A stretch of DNA of 58,405 nt from Citreicella sp. C3M06 (GTDB taxonomy: Bacteria > Pseudomonadota > Alphaproteobacteria > Rhodobacterales > Rhodobacteraceae). Below are positions 1 through 8,167 of the stretch, one piece after another. Both the position numbers and the translations under genes were made by a program. The first letter of the stretch is position 1; every line of letters begins with the position of its first letter. The notes beneath the pieces are model-generated. The model had not been told where the DNA came from and made no database searches. It worked only from the letters and a program-made list of their open reading frames with translations. The DNA is taken from NCBI RefSeq assembly GCF_018860705.1, contig NZ_JAHKQA010000082.1, positions 1 to 58,405 of the forward strand, read 5' to 3'.

Positions 1-315
1 ATGCATCCTGACCCTAAGAGGCAAATACTGTCGGCAATAAAATCTGTATTGGATTTATTGAATTGGACTATTTATATGGGGCTCGTTCAGAAGGAAGATG
101 TGCCGGAACCGTCGCATTTCCATGTGCGTATAATCCACTCAGAGGCTAAATGGCGGTATCACTCCTACATGAAGTTTAAGAGAGCGAAGGTCATCTGGAA
201 GATCGACGGCCTCGAGGTCCAGAAGTTCGATCCGGTGACGGTCCGAGATCGGCGCGCAGAATTGGTTTGTGCCGCCGACTTGGGTTGGGATCATAGGGGA
301 AACGACTCGAATTAG
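1..315 (+). CDS. Hypothetical protein, possibly 5'-truncated by the window edge
   Basis: An open frame of 104 codons begins with ATG at the first base, so the true start may lie outside the window. I recognise no family. The product is basic in the middle and has an aromatic-rich stretch (LNWTIYMGL) near residues 20-28. The first 150 bases are clearly more AT-rich than the rest of the window, which suggests acquired DNA. It sits upstream of the excisionase-like gene and the recombinases of the tRNA-Asn island, with about 140 bases between. Function unknown. Confidence 0.5.
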   Translation: MHPDPKRQILSAIKSVLDLLNWTIYMGLVQKEDVPEPSHFHVRIIHSEAKWRYHSYMKFKRAKVIWKIDGLEVQKFDPVTVRDRRAELVCAADLGWDHRGNDSN

Positions 316-452
316 GCCTCCACAGCAATGGCGCAGAGCAAACCAGTCGGTCCGAAGCCCTTGCACCGAACCGCCGTGGGCAACTTCGGTCGACCCGTTT
401 TGATCCCTCGCCGCATTTTCCTAATTCCCCGTTGCCATCAACGGAGGAAAAC

Positions 453-680
453 ATGTCGGCACCAAAATACTACTCAGCAAAGAAGCTCGGCCAGATGTTC
501 GAGCGGCATCCGCACACGATCCGAGACTGGATCAACAAGGGATGCCCCACACCGGACGGACGGGTCCGTTTGCAGGCGGTCAAATTAGGGAAATCTTGGC
601 AGGTGCGGGACGAATGGCTCGCGGTCTTCGAGCTTCGAGTCCGGCCTGACGCTGGAAGGCCGGATCTCGAGCTCGACTGA
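453..680 (+). CDS. Small HTH DNA-binding protein, excisionase/MerR-like (HTH_17 type)
   Basis: This 75-residue protein begins YYSAKKLGQMFERHPHTIRDWINKGCPTPDGR, a winged-helix pattern of the excisionase/AlpA/MerR type. A recognition helix around HTIRDWINKG is followed by a wing (LGKSWQVRDEWL). The ATG at 453 was chosen because GGAGG lies 5 bases upstream (443-447); an earlier in-frame ATG at 432 has no such site. It lies 27 bases before a large tyrosine recombinase gene on the same strand, so a role as recombination directionality factor or regulator of that gene is likely but inferred. Confidence 0.75.
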   Translation: MSAPKYYSAKKLGQMFERHPHTIRDWINKGCPTPDGRVRLQAVKLGKSWQVRDEWLAVFELRVRPDAGRPDLELD

Positions 681-707
681 GCCGGTCACCAGTTCAGGAG
701 ACAGACC

Positions 708-2813
708 ATGACCCTCGTCGAAACACTAAAGAAATACCTCGAAACCAGTGGGGAGTCGAAACGAGCGCTGTCACTCCGCTCCGGTCTCGGAGAAAGTGCG
801 GTGAAAGACATTCTGCGGGTTCCCGGCCTGAAGCCTCGAGCTACGACGCTCGCGGCTCTATCGCGCACCACGGGAACTGACCTTTTCGCGTGCTTCGAGC
901 TCCCGCAGGTCTACTACTCTGACCTCCTTGCCCGCTTCGACGCGAAGGGCGAAAAACGCAAAGCGAGCAGGGTGCGGTGGCTGACTCGCGTCGCCGGGTG
1001 GGTTCCTGAAACAACGATCGTGTGTCGACGCGACGTCACCGAGTTCCTCCGGACCCATCGTGCTGCGGAGTTCAACCTGACTAAAGGCAGCTACGCGACC
1101 TATTCGAGCGAGGCGATCAACATCGTCAGTGAGTTGGGCGTGCGCAATCGGAAGCGAGGTTCCTCTGACCTGACCGGGGAGCATGCGGCCATCCTGACGG
1201 CGATCTCTGACGAGGAGAGCGGTCTTCGGAAGTGGCAGGTAGGTGTGGCTCGACCTTTTTTGTTGTTCCTGCATGACCGGCAGATACAGGTCTCGGAGGT
1301 CACGTCGGAGACGCTCGCAGCCTACTATGCCGAGCGGCTCGAAGTGTCGTCGAAATCCGAGGAGAAGTGCCGGCGACATGTCATCGAAGTCGCCAAGTTT
1401 CTCAAGGACGCCAGCAGGTTAGATCTGTTGCAGATCTACGGCTTCCGTCCTGTGGAGCGGCCGTTCGAAAAATATGCTGGCAAATACGGCGTTGCGGACG
1501 AAGTCGTTTCCGGTCTGATGATGGAATTTGATCGCTATGTGGCGCCTTGGGCAACTGGGGAAGTATCCCGGACAGGCCAGCCGCTTGCCGCTTTCATCGA
1601 GGAGCTGGACAAACGCGAGACGTCGGTTTCCGATAGAAAGGCGCTGTTGCAGAAGCGGCGGGCGGAGAAGGCAGCGCGCCCTGGACAAAAACCGGTCGGG
1701 GACACCCGTTCGAATGACGATGTGCTTACCGCGAACGGCTTCCTGACAGACAAGCAGAAGTGGTCGGAGAAAACGCTGAAAACGCGACGAGGCTACGTCG
1801 TCTCGTTGGCGAAAGCGACCGTTGCGACCGTCGATATGGTGCCGGAATCCATGGAGGAGCTGCTCGATCCGGATTTTCTGGAAACCGCCATTGATGCCAT
1901 CAGGGATGCCAATATCGGCGAATTCTCGAGCGGCTATCTCGGAAGCGTTCTGAAGTGCGCGCGGAAGATTGCCAAGGACTTTCAGTGCCGGTCGAAGGAG
2001 GACCTGGACCGGATCAGCAAGCTGATCACGATCCACGACCGAAAGCGCAGGGGCCTCGCGCCGCGCAACCGAGCAAAACTGCGCGAATTCGACGAATGCC
2101 GCATTCAACGCACCATCGATTTGGGAGACGTGATCATTGCCGATGTGAACGCTGAAATCGACCGGCGTCGGGTGGCCCACCGGAAAAAGCACGGCGTGCT
2201 GCCGTCCCGCGTCGAGGTGATCGACGCAGAGCTCGGTAGGGACCTCATGGCGGCGATTGCCCATGAGATTCTGCTCCGCAATGCACCGCGTAGCGACAAC
2301 CTGATCAATGCACGACTGGATTGGATCAGCTGGCAAGGCGACTTGGCGCGCATCACTGTTCCTGCGGTGCGGGTCAAAATGCGCGGCCGCGATGATGAAG
2401 ACCTCACGCTGTTCCTCAACGGGCGACAGAGCAAGCTCTTGAGGTCCTACCTCGGTATGGTGCGGGCGAAATGTCTCGTCTCCGGCGATAACCGGAATCC
2501 TTACCTTTTCCCCGCACAAGTTTGGAAAGAGGAGGCCGGGCAGCCCTACAAGACTATCCTCAAGCGGGTCACCCGCGTTCTAAACGAAAAGGTTGGCAGT
2601 CGGATCAATCCGCATCTCTACCGCCATCTGATCGGGTGGATATGGCTGAAGCAAAGCATCGACAACCTACCCAAGGTGCAGCGGATGCTCGGGCACACGC
2701 GTCTCCAGACGACGATCGACTACTACGCCGAGCTCGATGCCAGCCTCGTCTTCGACGACTGGAACGAGCATCTGAACAACGTGTCCACCACCGGCAAGGC
2801 CAAGGCCGCGTAG
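708..2813 (+). CDS. Large tyrosine recombinase with N-terminal XRE-like HTH
   Basis: The 701-residue product carries a C-terminal tyrosine-recombinase catalytic domain. The box I arginine is in NAPRSDNL (about residue 527), the HxxR motif is HLYRH (about 636), a GH follows in MLGHTRLQ, and the nucleophile tyrosine is in TIDYYAEL (about 672). It is much longer than a standard integrase (about 300-400). Its first 60 residues (SKRALSLRSGLGESAVKDIL, then a second helix pair) look like an XRE-type helix-turn-helix, which is uncommon in this superfamily. The middle portion probably holds core-binding helices. It lies between the small HTH gene and a second recombinase gene (37-base gap), as if in one operon. 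It likely catalyses site-specific strand exchange; the target is unknown. Confidence 0.85.
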   Translation: MTLVETLKKYLETSGESKRALSLRSGLGESAVKDILRVPGLKPRATTLAALSRTTGTDLFACFELPQVYYSDLLARFDAKGEKRKASRVRWLTRVAGWVPETTIVCRRDVTEFLRTHRAAEFNLTKGSYATYSSEAINIVSELGVRNRKRGSSDLTGEHAAILTAISDEESGLRKWQVGVARPFLLFLHDRQIQVSEVTSETLAAYYAERLEVSSKSEEKCRRHVIEVAKFLKDASRLDLLQIYGFRPVERPFEKYAGKYGVADEVVSGLMMEFDRYVAPWATGEVSRTGQPLAAFIEELDKRETSVSDRKALLQKRRAEKAARPGQKPVGDTRSNDDVLTANGFLTDKQKWSEKTLKTRRGYVVSLAKATVATVDMVPESMEELLDPDFLETAIDAIRDANIGEFSSGYLGSVLKCARKIAKDFQCRSKEDLDRISKLITIHDRKRRGLAPRNRAKLREFDECRIQRTIDLGDVIIADVNAEIDRRRVAHRKKHGVLPSRVEVIDAELGRDLMAAIAHEILLRNAPRSDNLINARLDWISWQGDLARITVPAVRVKMRGRDDEDLTLFLNGRQSKLLRSYLGMVRAKCLVSGDNRNPYLFPAQVWKEEAGQPYKTILKRVTRVLNEKVGSRINPHLYRHLIGWIWLKQSIDNLPKVQRMLGHTRLQTTIDYYAELDASLVFDDWNEHLNNVSTTGKAKAA

Positions 2814-2850
2814 CAAATCCTGACCAACGCGCCTGAAAAGGAAAATAGTC

Positions 2851-4170
2851 ATGAATTCCCATCTCGACATGCTCACGCACATCCGTGCGGATGGGCCGAC
2901 ACAGCCTGTGCCGGGCATCAGCGAACTGACCGAGCATCTGCGCGAGCGAATGGCGGCGGTGGGAGACACGGCCTTTCAGGAATTTGCCTACCTGCAAAGG
3001 GTCGCCGCCGAGACGTGGGGCGCGGCGGCGACAAGCCATTTCGCGCTCGTTCTGCGAAAGGCGCGTGTGGTGCCGAAAGAGGTCAGGGTCAGTCGCTGGA
3101 AGATGGCCAACACCGCGATTGATCGTCTTCCGTCCGAATGGCAGACCTCCCTGCGGGCGATCGCAGCGCGGTCCGAGGCAGGAAACGTTATGTCGGGCCT
3201 CCCCATTCTGAGCTCCGACTATCTCGGCGCAGTCACGACTGCGCTCTGCCGCTACGTCGACTATGCGCGAAGTCGCGGTGTCGCCCTGGTCCCCTCGGGG
3301 GCGGACTTGCATTGCTACGCGCTTTGGCTGACCGATCCTGAGAACACTCAATACGGCGTCTCCGTCAGGGCAGCGGCAGATTACCTGTCGCGGATCAAAG
3401 CAGGATTGAACCTCATGGAGCCGTCGATTGCGTCGCCCGCCCGGGAGTTCGTGTGCCGCTTTTGGCGGGAGAGGGGCAGGGCGGCCGGGACGCCGACCAA
3501 GACGGGAGATCAGCTTGTTGGCGCTGCCGCCATCTACAATCTCGGGTTTCGGCAGATTGGGGACGCCCGGCGGGCGCCCATGCGCGGAGTCCGGGCCGCC
3601 ACTGTCTATCGTAATGGCCTGATTTTGGCCCTGGGCATTGCGTTGCCGCAGCGTGCGCGGGCGATCTCGGCCCTCGACTTCGGTAACACTCTGTGGATTG
3701 AGGCGTCTGATCGCCTTCATGCACGTATTCCCGCGCGGATGCTGAAGAAGCGCGAGGATCAGAAGGCTGGCGATCCCTTCGACATCGTGTGGCACAACGC
3801 CCGGCTTGTCGCAGCTTTAGAAGATTACCGTCGCTGCTACAGGCCGCTCTTCGATGATGGCACCAGCCTCTTTCCTTCGGTTCACGCCCCGTGGCAAACG
3901 ATTAGCGAAGAACGTATCGGCCAGCTGTCCGCGGACATCACTGAAAAGAAACTCGGTGTTCGCATCCCGATACATCGCTTTCGGGACAACGCCGGAACCG
4001 ACGCGGCAGAACATCTTCGTGCCGGACGTCTCGCGACGAAGGCTTTGCTGGACCACGCCGACATCGGGACTGGTGATCCCTATGATCACTCCGGCAATGC
4101 GAAATCAGCAGCCGAGTTTGGGGAGTTCATCGACAGCCGCCGGTCCACTCCGACGGATCTTCTGCTGTAA
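2851..4170 (+). CDS. Second, divergent tyrosine recombinase-like protein
   Basis: The 439-residue product shows a weak but complete tyrosine-recombinase signature: the arginine of LPQRARAISAL (about residue 268), HxxR in HRFRDNAGTD (about 375), histidine in LLDHADIG (about 402) and a tyrosine in DPYDH (about 411). The nucleophile spacing is short, as in divergent members. The start ATG has GAAAAGGAAA about 10 bases upstream. It follows the 701-residue recombinase by 37 bases on the same strand. Paired or triple recombinase genes are known from Tn554-like and RIT-type elements, so the two proteins may act together. The N-terminal half is not recognised. Confidence 0.75.
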   Translation: MNSHLDMLTHIRADGPTQPVPGISELTEHLRERMAAVGDTAFQEFAYLQRVAAETWGAAATSHFALVLRKARVVPKEVRVSRWKMANTAIDRLPSEWQTSLRAIAARSEAGNVMSGLPILSSDYLGAVTTALCRYVDYARSRGVALVPSGADLHCYALWLTDPENTQYGVSVRAAADYLSRIKAGLNLMEPSIASPAREFVCRFWRERGRAAGTPTKTGDQLVGAAAIYNLGFRQIGDARRAPMRGVRAATVYRNGLILALGIALPQRARAISALDFGNTLWIEASDRLHARIPARMLKKREDQKAGDPFDIVWHNARLVAALEDYRRCYRPLFDDGTSLFPSVHAPWQTISEERIGQLSADITEKKLGVRIPIHRFRDNAGTDAAEHLRAGRLATKALLDHADIGTGDPYDHSGNAKSAAEFGEFIDSRRSTPTDLLL

Positions 4171-4568
4171 CCTTGGCCCGGATCTCTTTGCGACCGTCGC
4201 CGTGCACCGCCGTAATTTCCGCATTTTCCGGATCGAGTTGAAAACGCTGTGTCATCATCCGCACGGGATGGAGTGGACCCGTTCTCAACTTCTTCCTCGA
4301 CCCGCCGCAACTTCCCTGAGCCACCGGGTCTTCAAGCACGTTCTCTCAACTTGCTTGTGTCCATCGCATGCCGATCTGGAAATGAACGTGCGCGCGTTTG
4401 TTTGTGGACCTTGTTGGTCCGCGCCCCTCGGGTGAGGGCGCGGCCAAACCGGCCACAATTGGAAAATAGGAGAAATCGGAGGAAGCAGCAGCGCTGATAT
4501 CGGACCGGAAGCGCGGTCCGAGCTTGACCCGGGACATTGGATGCCCGGAGTTCTCGAAGGAGATCAAC
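4171..4568 (+). other. Gene-free stretch with two GC-rich hairpins
   Basis: I see no convincing gene in these about 400 bases. Two inverted repeats stand out: CCGCGCCC/GGGCGCGG at 4419-4426 and 4436-4443 (9-base loop), and CGGACCG/CGGTCCG at 4501-4507 and 4514-4520 (6-base loop). Neither is followed by a T-run. They could form RNA structure in the leader of the gene at 4569 or be recombinase sites; this is inference. Confidence 0.5.
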
Positions 4569-4961
4569 ATGGAATACAACAACAAAGAAATGCGTGCCTC
4601 GCTTCGGGCCGCTGCGCAACGCCGCGAATTCATTGCCTGGCTTCGAGCCGACGCGGATCGTCTTGTCTCGTCAGCCGAGCTTCTCGGAGGAAAGGACTGG
4701 GAGACCCGCTCACTGGCCGTGGCCGAAGCGATGGCGCGCGGGGAAGTGCCCGAGGCGGTGGAGGAAGACCTGAAAGACCTGCACCGGCTTCTGAAGCTCG
4801 AGTTCGCGGATGACATCGAAAGCGAAGAAGCCGCCCGCTTCGCTGCTGTGCATCCAGACGACCCCCGCGCCGACGATGCGCGCCTATGCGCCGAGGCGTT
4901 GGAGCGGGGGCTCGATGCGTTGCGCGCCTTCGCTGCCGTGTCGGTCAAGGAGGTGGCGTGA
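4569..4961 (+). CDS. Hypothetical acidic helical protein, first of a coupled pair
   Basis: This 130-residue protein has no family I recognise. It is rich in Ala, Glu, Arg and Leu and appears all-helical, with an acidic central part (AVEEDLKDLHRLLKLEFADDIESEEAARF). The ATG at 4569 is preferred over an in-frame ATG at 4524 because AAGGAGA lies about 6 bases upstream. Its TGA overlaps the ATG of the next gene (GTGATG), so the two are probably translated together. It lies in the cargo part of the tRNA-Asn island. Function unknown. Confidence 0.7.
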   Translation: MEYNNKEMRASLRAAAQRREFIAWLRADADRLVSSAELLGGKDWETRSLAVAEAMARGEVPEAVEEDLKDLHRLLKLEFADDIESEEAARFAAVHPDDPRADDARLCAEALERGLDALRAFAAVSVKEVA

Positions 4962-5365
4962 TGGACAGGATCACAGAGATTATCGCCGACGCGCTCGGAC
5001 AATCCCGCCTCGTGCGGAAATGTCTCGATGAGAAGATCATTCCGATGCTCGATACGCAGCATAAAACCTTTGCTGGCGACATCAGTCGGCGGATTTCATC
5101 GCGCAATATCGTTAACGAGGCGTTCCTGCGCGACATCGAGACACTGATCATTCGCTTTGGCGACGAGGTCGCAAGCGAGACCTCCTATGCCTGGCGTGGC
5201 CACGAACACGATCCGGAGTGCGGCTACTCTGTCCCGGTCCACACCGAGCGCGCGGGAGCGCTTCGGCTCGTGCAGGACGAGCTGGTCGAGCTTGCCACGC
5301 TTGTGCAGTCGGCACTCGACGCCGCCGAGGCCTGCGTCATCGCCAACAAGCTCTTCGACACATGA
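4961..5365 (+). CDS. Hypothetical helical protein, second of a coupled pair
   Basis: This 134-residue protein is not recognised. The start ATG overlaps the stop codon of the preceding gene by one base, which decides the start over an upstream in-frame ATG at 4886 that would sit deep inside that gene. The protein is mostly helical, with a Cys/His-containing central segment (RGHEHDPECGYSVPVHTERAG, residues about 83-103) that might bind metal, although only one Cys and a few His are present. Co-translation with the gene before it suggests the two products work together. Confidence 0.68.
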   Translation: MDRITEIIADALGQSRLVRKCLDEKIIPMLDTQHKTFAGDISRRISSRNIVNEAFLRDIETLIIRFGDEVASETSYAWRGHEHDPECGYSVPVHTERAGALRLVQDELVELATLVQSALDAAEACVIANKLFDT

Positions 5366-5910
5366 CGGAAGCGGCGCATCGTCAGATGCGCCGTCTGCAC
5401 CGAAGGGTTCTGGATAGCCTCTAATCTAAGATGCCTTCACGTGGCGGGTGCCTTACCCACCACATCTCCAAGCAATCTGTGCAGCGCTCTCGATCAGGCG
5501 GCCTCGGATCATCCGTCAAGCACTGCAAGAAGGGTGTGCGGTGCAATCCTGCACCTCGCACCCCACCGCCGGTCGCTCCTCCGGCGGTGCTTGACGATCC
5601 GATTTGCCGGTCGCGCGACAGCTGACGCAAAGCTCTGGAGAGTGCCTCATAGGCGCACATTCCTCGCTCAATGCCGGGCTGGGCTTCGACAGCCTTGCCA
5701 CGGCACAGGAGTTCCGTCGCGTGACCGGGTCGAACTTGTTCGGTGGCATTCTCAACGAAGCAAGCCTTCGGGCCACCAACCAGATCCGCGATGCCCGAGG
5801 CCGACATGACGGGCTCGATCACCACGTGCGGGATATCCTTTGTCTACGCGGCGAAAAGGAAATGAGCTTGCGCTGCCGTCATCCGGCGGTCGCTTTTCAG
5901 GAGAATTGTC
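5366..5910. other. Gene-poor stretch with hairpins, possibly decayed
   Basis: I find no convincing gene in these 545 bases. Open frames on both strands read as low-complexity or Arg/Pro-rich text. There is a perfect 9-bp inverted repeat CACCGCCGG/CCGGCGGTG (5564-5572 and 5581-5589, 8-base loop) and a weaker one nearby (GGTGCA/TGCACC around 5530-5555). The hairpin is not followed by a T-run. The stretch could be remnant coding DNA or hold a structured RNA. Confidence 0.45.
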
Positions 5911-6198
5911 ATGCCGCTGAAGATAGACCTGAGCGATGTCAGGATCGTTCATGACATCGAGACCCAGAATCTTGTGGCCTATTACGGGCACGCCTTGCTT
6001 TGGTCGACACCGGTGGAGACGCTTGGTTCAGAGGGCGAGGCAACCGAATTCTATACGGTAACGATCATCGCGCTTCAGAACGCGTGGTCTGGCATGTCGA
6101 ACCATAAGAGAATGGTCCTTGCTTCGGCCTGCGACCCAAGCACCGTGGACGCCGCTCACCCACAAGACCCTGTTTTGGGAGTGTATCGCGCCGCCTGA
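5911..6198 (+). CDS. Small hypothetical protein
   Basis: This 95-codon frame starts with ATG 6 bases after AGGAGAA (5898-5904), a good ribosome site. The first 70 residues read as natural protein with alternating hydrophobic strands (KIDLSDVRIVHDIETQNLVAYYGHALLW; TEFYTVTIIALQNAWSGM). The last 25 residues look less convincing, so the 3' end may be frameshifted. No family recognised; it is part of the island cargo. Confidence 0.45.
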   Translation: MPLKIDLSDVRIVHDIETQNLVAYYGHALLWSTPVETLGSEGEATEFYTVTIIALQNAWSGMSNHKRMVLASACDPSTVDAAHPQDPVLGVYRAA

Positions 6199-6386
6199 AC
6201 GGCGTGCTTCCAGCCTGGACGCATCATGTGTCCGCTTACCGGGCCCGGCTCTTGAGCTGGGCACGGGCAGCCCGAACATCGGTTTTACGCGCTACCGGAA
6301 CCGGCGCGCTGCCGATCTCACTCCATTCTCCTTAGTCCAAGGCCTTAGGGCGTCCGTATTCGCTCTCGCTCGGTCGCCAGGGATGC

Positions 6387-6896
6387 TCAAAAAGGAATTC
6401 CGATCAGCAGGCGGACCAATGAGAAAACACCGAACGGTGAGACGGCGTCCTCGAACAGCGTGTCCGTGACCGCGCTTTCCAGCGCGGCGTTCTCGATTCC
6501 TGCATCAATGACCACGTCCGATCCGATCTGGGCCGCGACCTCGGAGGTCACTGCGAAAGCGATTTCGGGATCATCCTGCATGGCGGCGGTCACGTAGCTC
6601 ACGGAATCCGTAGCTTTCAGCTGTATCTCCGTCACGGCATCGATATCTCCAAACACGATGACATCCGTGCCGGGGTGGTTGGTATGCTCGAAAAGGCTTG
6701 CTTCTATCCCGCCTGTCTCCAGAGCGTCTGTGTATTCCTGTTCGAAGAGAATACCCTTGATGTGGTTCGAATGCCCCAGAATACTCGCTGGTTCTACGGC
6801 GTCGAAATAGGCCGTGATTTCTTCCTCGGATGCCACTTCCAGTTCGGCGTATCCGCGCCTGACAGCATCGAAGACATCCTCACGGACGATTTCCAT
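6387..6896 (-). CDS. Predicted PD-(D/E)XK-like nuclease-fold protein coupled to ankyrin gene
   Basis: This 169-residue protein starts at an ATG that overlaps the ankyrin gene's TAA stop by one base (TAATG), so the two are almost certainly translationally coupled. The central part reads SNHIKGILFEQEY, then HTNHPGTDVIVFGD, then VTEIQLKAT. This spacing of E52, D78 and a Q92-L-K94 (E90 nearby) resembles the PD-(D/E)XK nuclease core, in which Q can replace the D/E of the last motif. The last 15 residues (GVFSLVRLLIGIPF) are hydrophobic and end abruptly, so a C-terminal truncation is possible. The nuclease assignment is an inference from a motif pattern, not a family match. Together with the ankyrin protein it may be a toxin-immunity or defence pair. 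Confidence 0.6.
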   Translation of the reverse strand: MEIVREDVFDAVRRGYAELEVASEEEITAYFDAVEPASILGHSNHIKGILFEQEYTDALETGGIEASLFEHTNHPGTDVIVFGDIDAVTEIQLKATDSVSYVTAAMQDDPEIAFAVTSEVAAQIGSDVVIDAGIENAALESAVTDTLFEDAVSPFGVFSLVRLLIGIPF

Positions 6897-7996
6897 TATC
6901 GACCACCGAACTCTTTCAGGACAGCTTCTGTCGAACTCATTCGGCTTCCGAGGCCGCTTGGGGCAAGAGTGTAGGGGGTCTTTCCCCTGTCGTTCGCGCG
7001 GTTTTGGTCTGCGCCGTGCTCCAATAGTAATTTCACAGTGTTGGCGTGACCTCCCTGTGCAGCGAGCATCAATGCCGTGTGTGATGCATGCCCAAGCTGA
7101 TCGACTGATGCGCCGGCTTCGAGTAAGAGCTTGCACAGTTCCGATTGACCATAGCGCGCGGCGAGGTGGATCGCTGCCCAATTGGGCCCTTTGACATTCA
7201 CAGACGCGCCATGCTCAACAAGCCGAATAGCAGCCGGGCACTGTGCATTTGCAATAGCGCTCACCAAGGCTGGATCGCCTGTGGTGTCCCGAATATTGAC
7301 GTCCGCACCCGCGCTCAGAAGGCGATCAAGCATCGCAAGGTCGCCGCGTGCAATGGCGAGAATGAGAAGAGGTTGCCCATCCGCCGTTCCGATATTCACG
7401 CTGACGCCATCGGAAATAAGGGATGTCACAATCTCCGTTGAGCCGTGCTCATAGGCCGACAATAGGGCAGCCTCTTGATATTTCTCCCCGAACTTTGCGC
7501 CGTTGCCTGCCAGGAGCTTCACGACCGATGTATGATTCTTGAAGAACGCACCGGTGATCGCGTTCCAGCCGTCATTGCAGCACACGTGGATGTCGGCGCC
7601 TCGGGCAATCAGAAACTCGACCATCTTCTCCCGGCCCTTGATCGCAGCCCATATAAGAGGGGTCCAGCCTTTCTGATCACGAATAGAGATCTCTGCGCCG
7701 TGGCTCAGCATGAGGTCCACCAATTCGAGATACTCGTTCTCCAACGCCGTGACGATCGCACACTTTCCTCGTCCCGCCGCCGCGTTCGGGTTTGCGCCGT
7801 GCTTCAAAAGACGCGTGGCGAGGTCCAGATAGCCAAGTTCGATAGAGATTTTGAGTGGTAGGCCGTCCTGCGCGTTGACGTCAAATCCGGGCGCGTCCAT
7901 GGCACTCAGAGCGCTTCGTTTGAGGCCTTTCTTCAACGCGTCGATGAATTCCTCTGCGAGGTCGGCCGATTGCACTGAGGGAGGACTATCTTCCAA
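6896..7996 (-). CDS. Ankyrin-repeat protein
   Basis: The 366-residue product is built of about ten ankyrin repeats, seen as recurring units such as KGWTPLIWAAIKGREKMVEFLIARGADI and HTALMLAAQGGHANTVKLLLEHGADQN, from about residue 40 to 360. No signal peptide or membrane segment is seen, so it is probably cytoplasmic and binds a protein partner. The start is TTG at 7996, preceded by AAAGG about 10 bases away; the first in-frame ATG would lose the N-terminal helix. Its stop overlaps the start of the nuclease-like gene. Bacterial ankyrin proteins often neutralise or scaffold an enzyme encoded next door, which fits this pairing, but that role is inferred. Confidence 0.88.
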   Translation of the reverse strand: MEDSPPSVQSADLAEEFIDALKKGLKRSALSAMDAPGFDVNAQDGLPLKISIELGYLDLATRLLKHGANPNAAAGRGKCAIVTALENEYLELVDLMLSHGAEISIRDQKGWTPLIWAAIKGREKMVEFLIARGADIHVCCNDGWNAITGAFFKNHTSVVKLLAGNGAKFGEKYQEAALLSAYEHGSTEIVTSLISDGVSVNIGTADGQPLLILAIARGDLAMLDRLLSAGADVNIRDTTGDPALVSAIANAQCPAAIRLVEHGASVNVKGPNWAAIHLAARYGQSELCKLLLEAGASVDQLGHASHTALMLAAQGGHANTVKLLLEHGADQNRANDRGKTPYTLAPSGLGSRMSSTEAVLKEFGGR

Positions 7997-8167
7997 AACA
8001 GACTACCTTTTTTAGATACCGTGCATCATAGGGCTTCGAGCCGCAATGGTTCTCGCTGAAGTGCCTGCTGCGGCGAGGTGTCATTCCTGAGCTGGACAAG
8101 CAGCGGCAGGCACGGCGCCGTGCGTGTTCGGCGAAATCGGGCTTCTAACCAGTTCTCCGAGGGCAGG

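Noticed and set aside
1419-2519. 366-codon open frame on the minus strand inside the 701-residue recombinase gene
   Set aside because: It is antisense to a gene with clear catalytic motifs, and its translation is His/Arg/Gln-rich with no family features; a GC-rich shadow frame.
5421-5825. 134-codon minus-strand frame in the gene-poor island stretch
   Set aside because: The first 60 residues look protein-like, but no ribosome site or family is seen and the second half is Arg/Gly-rich; not enough to call a gene.
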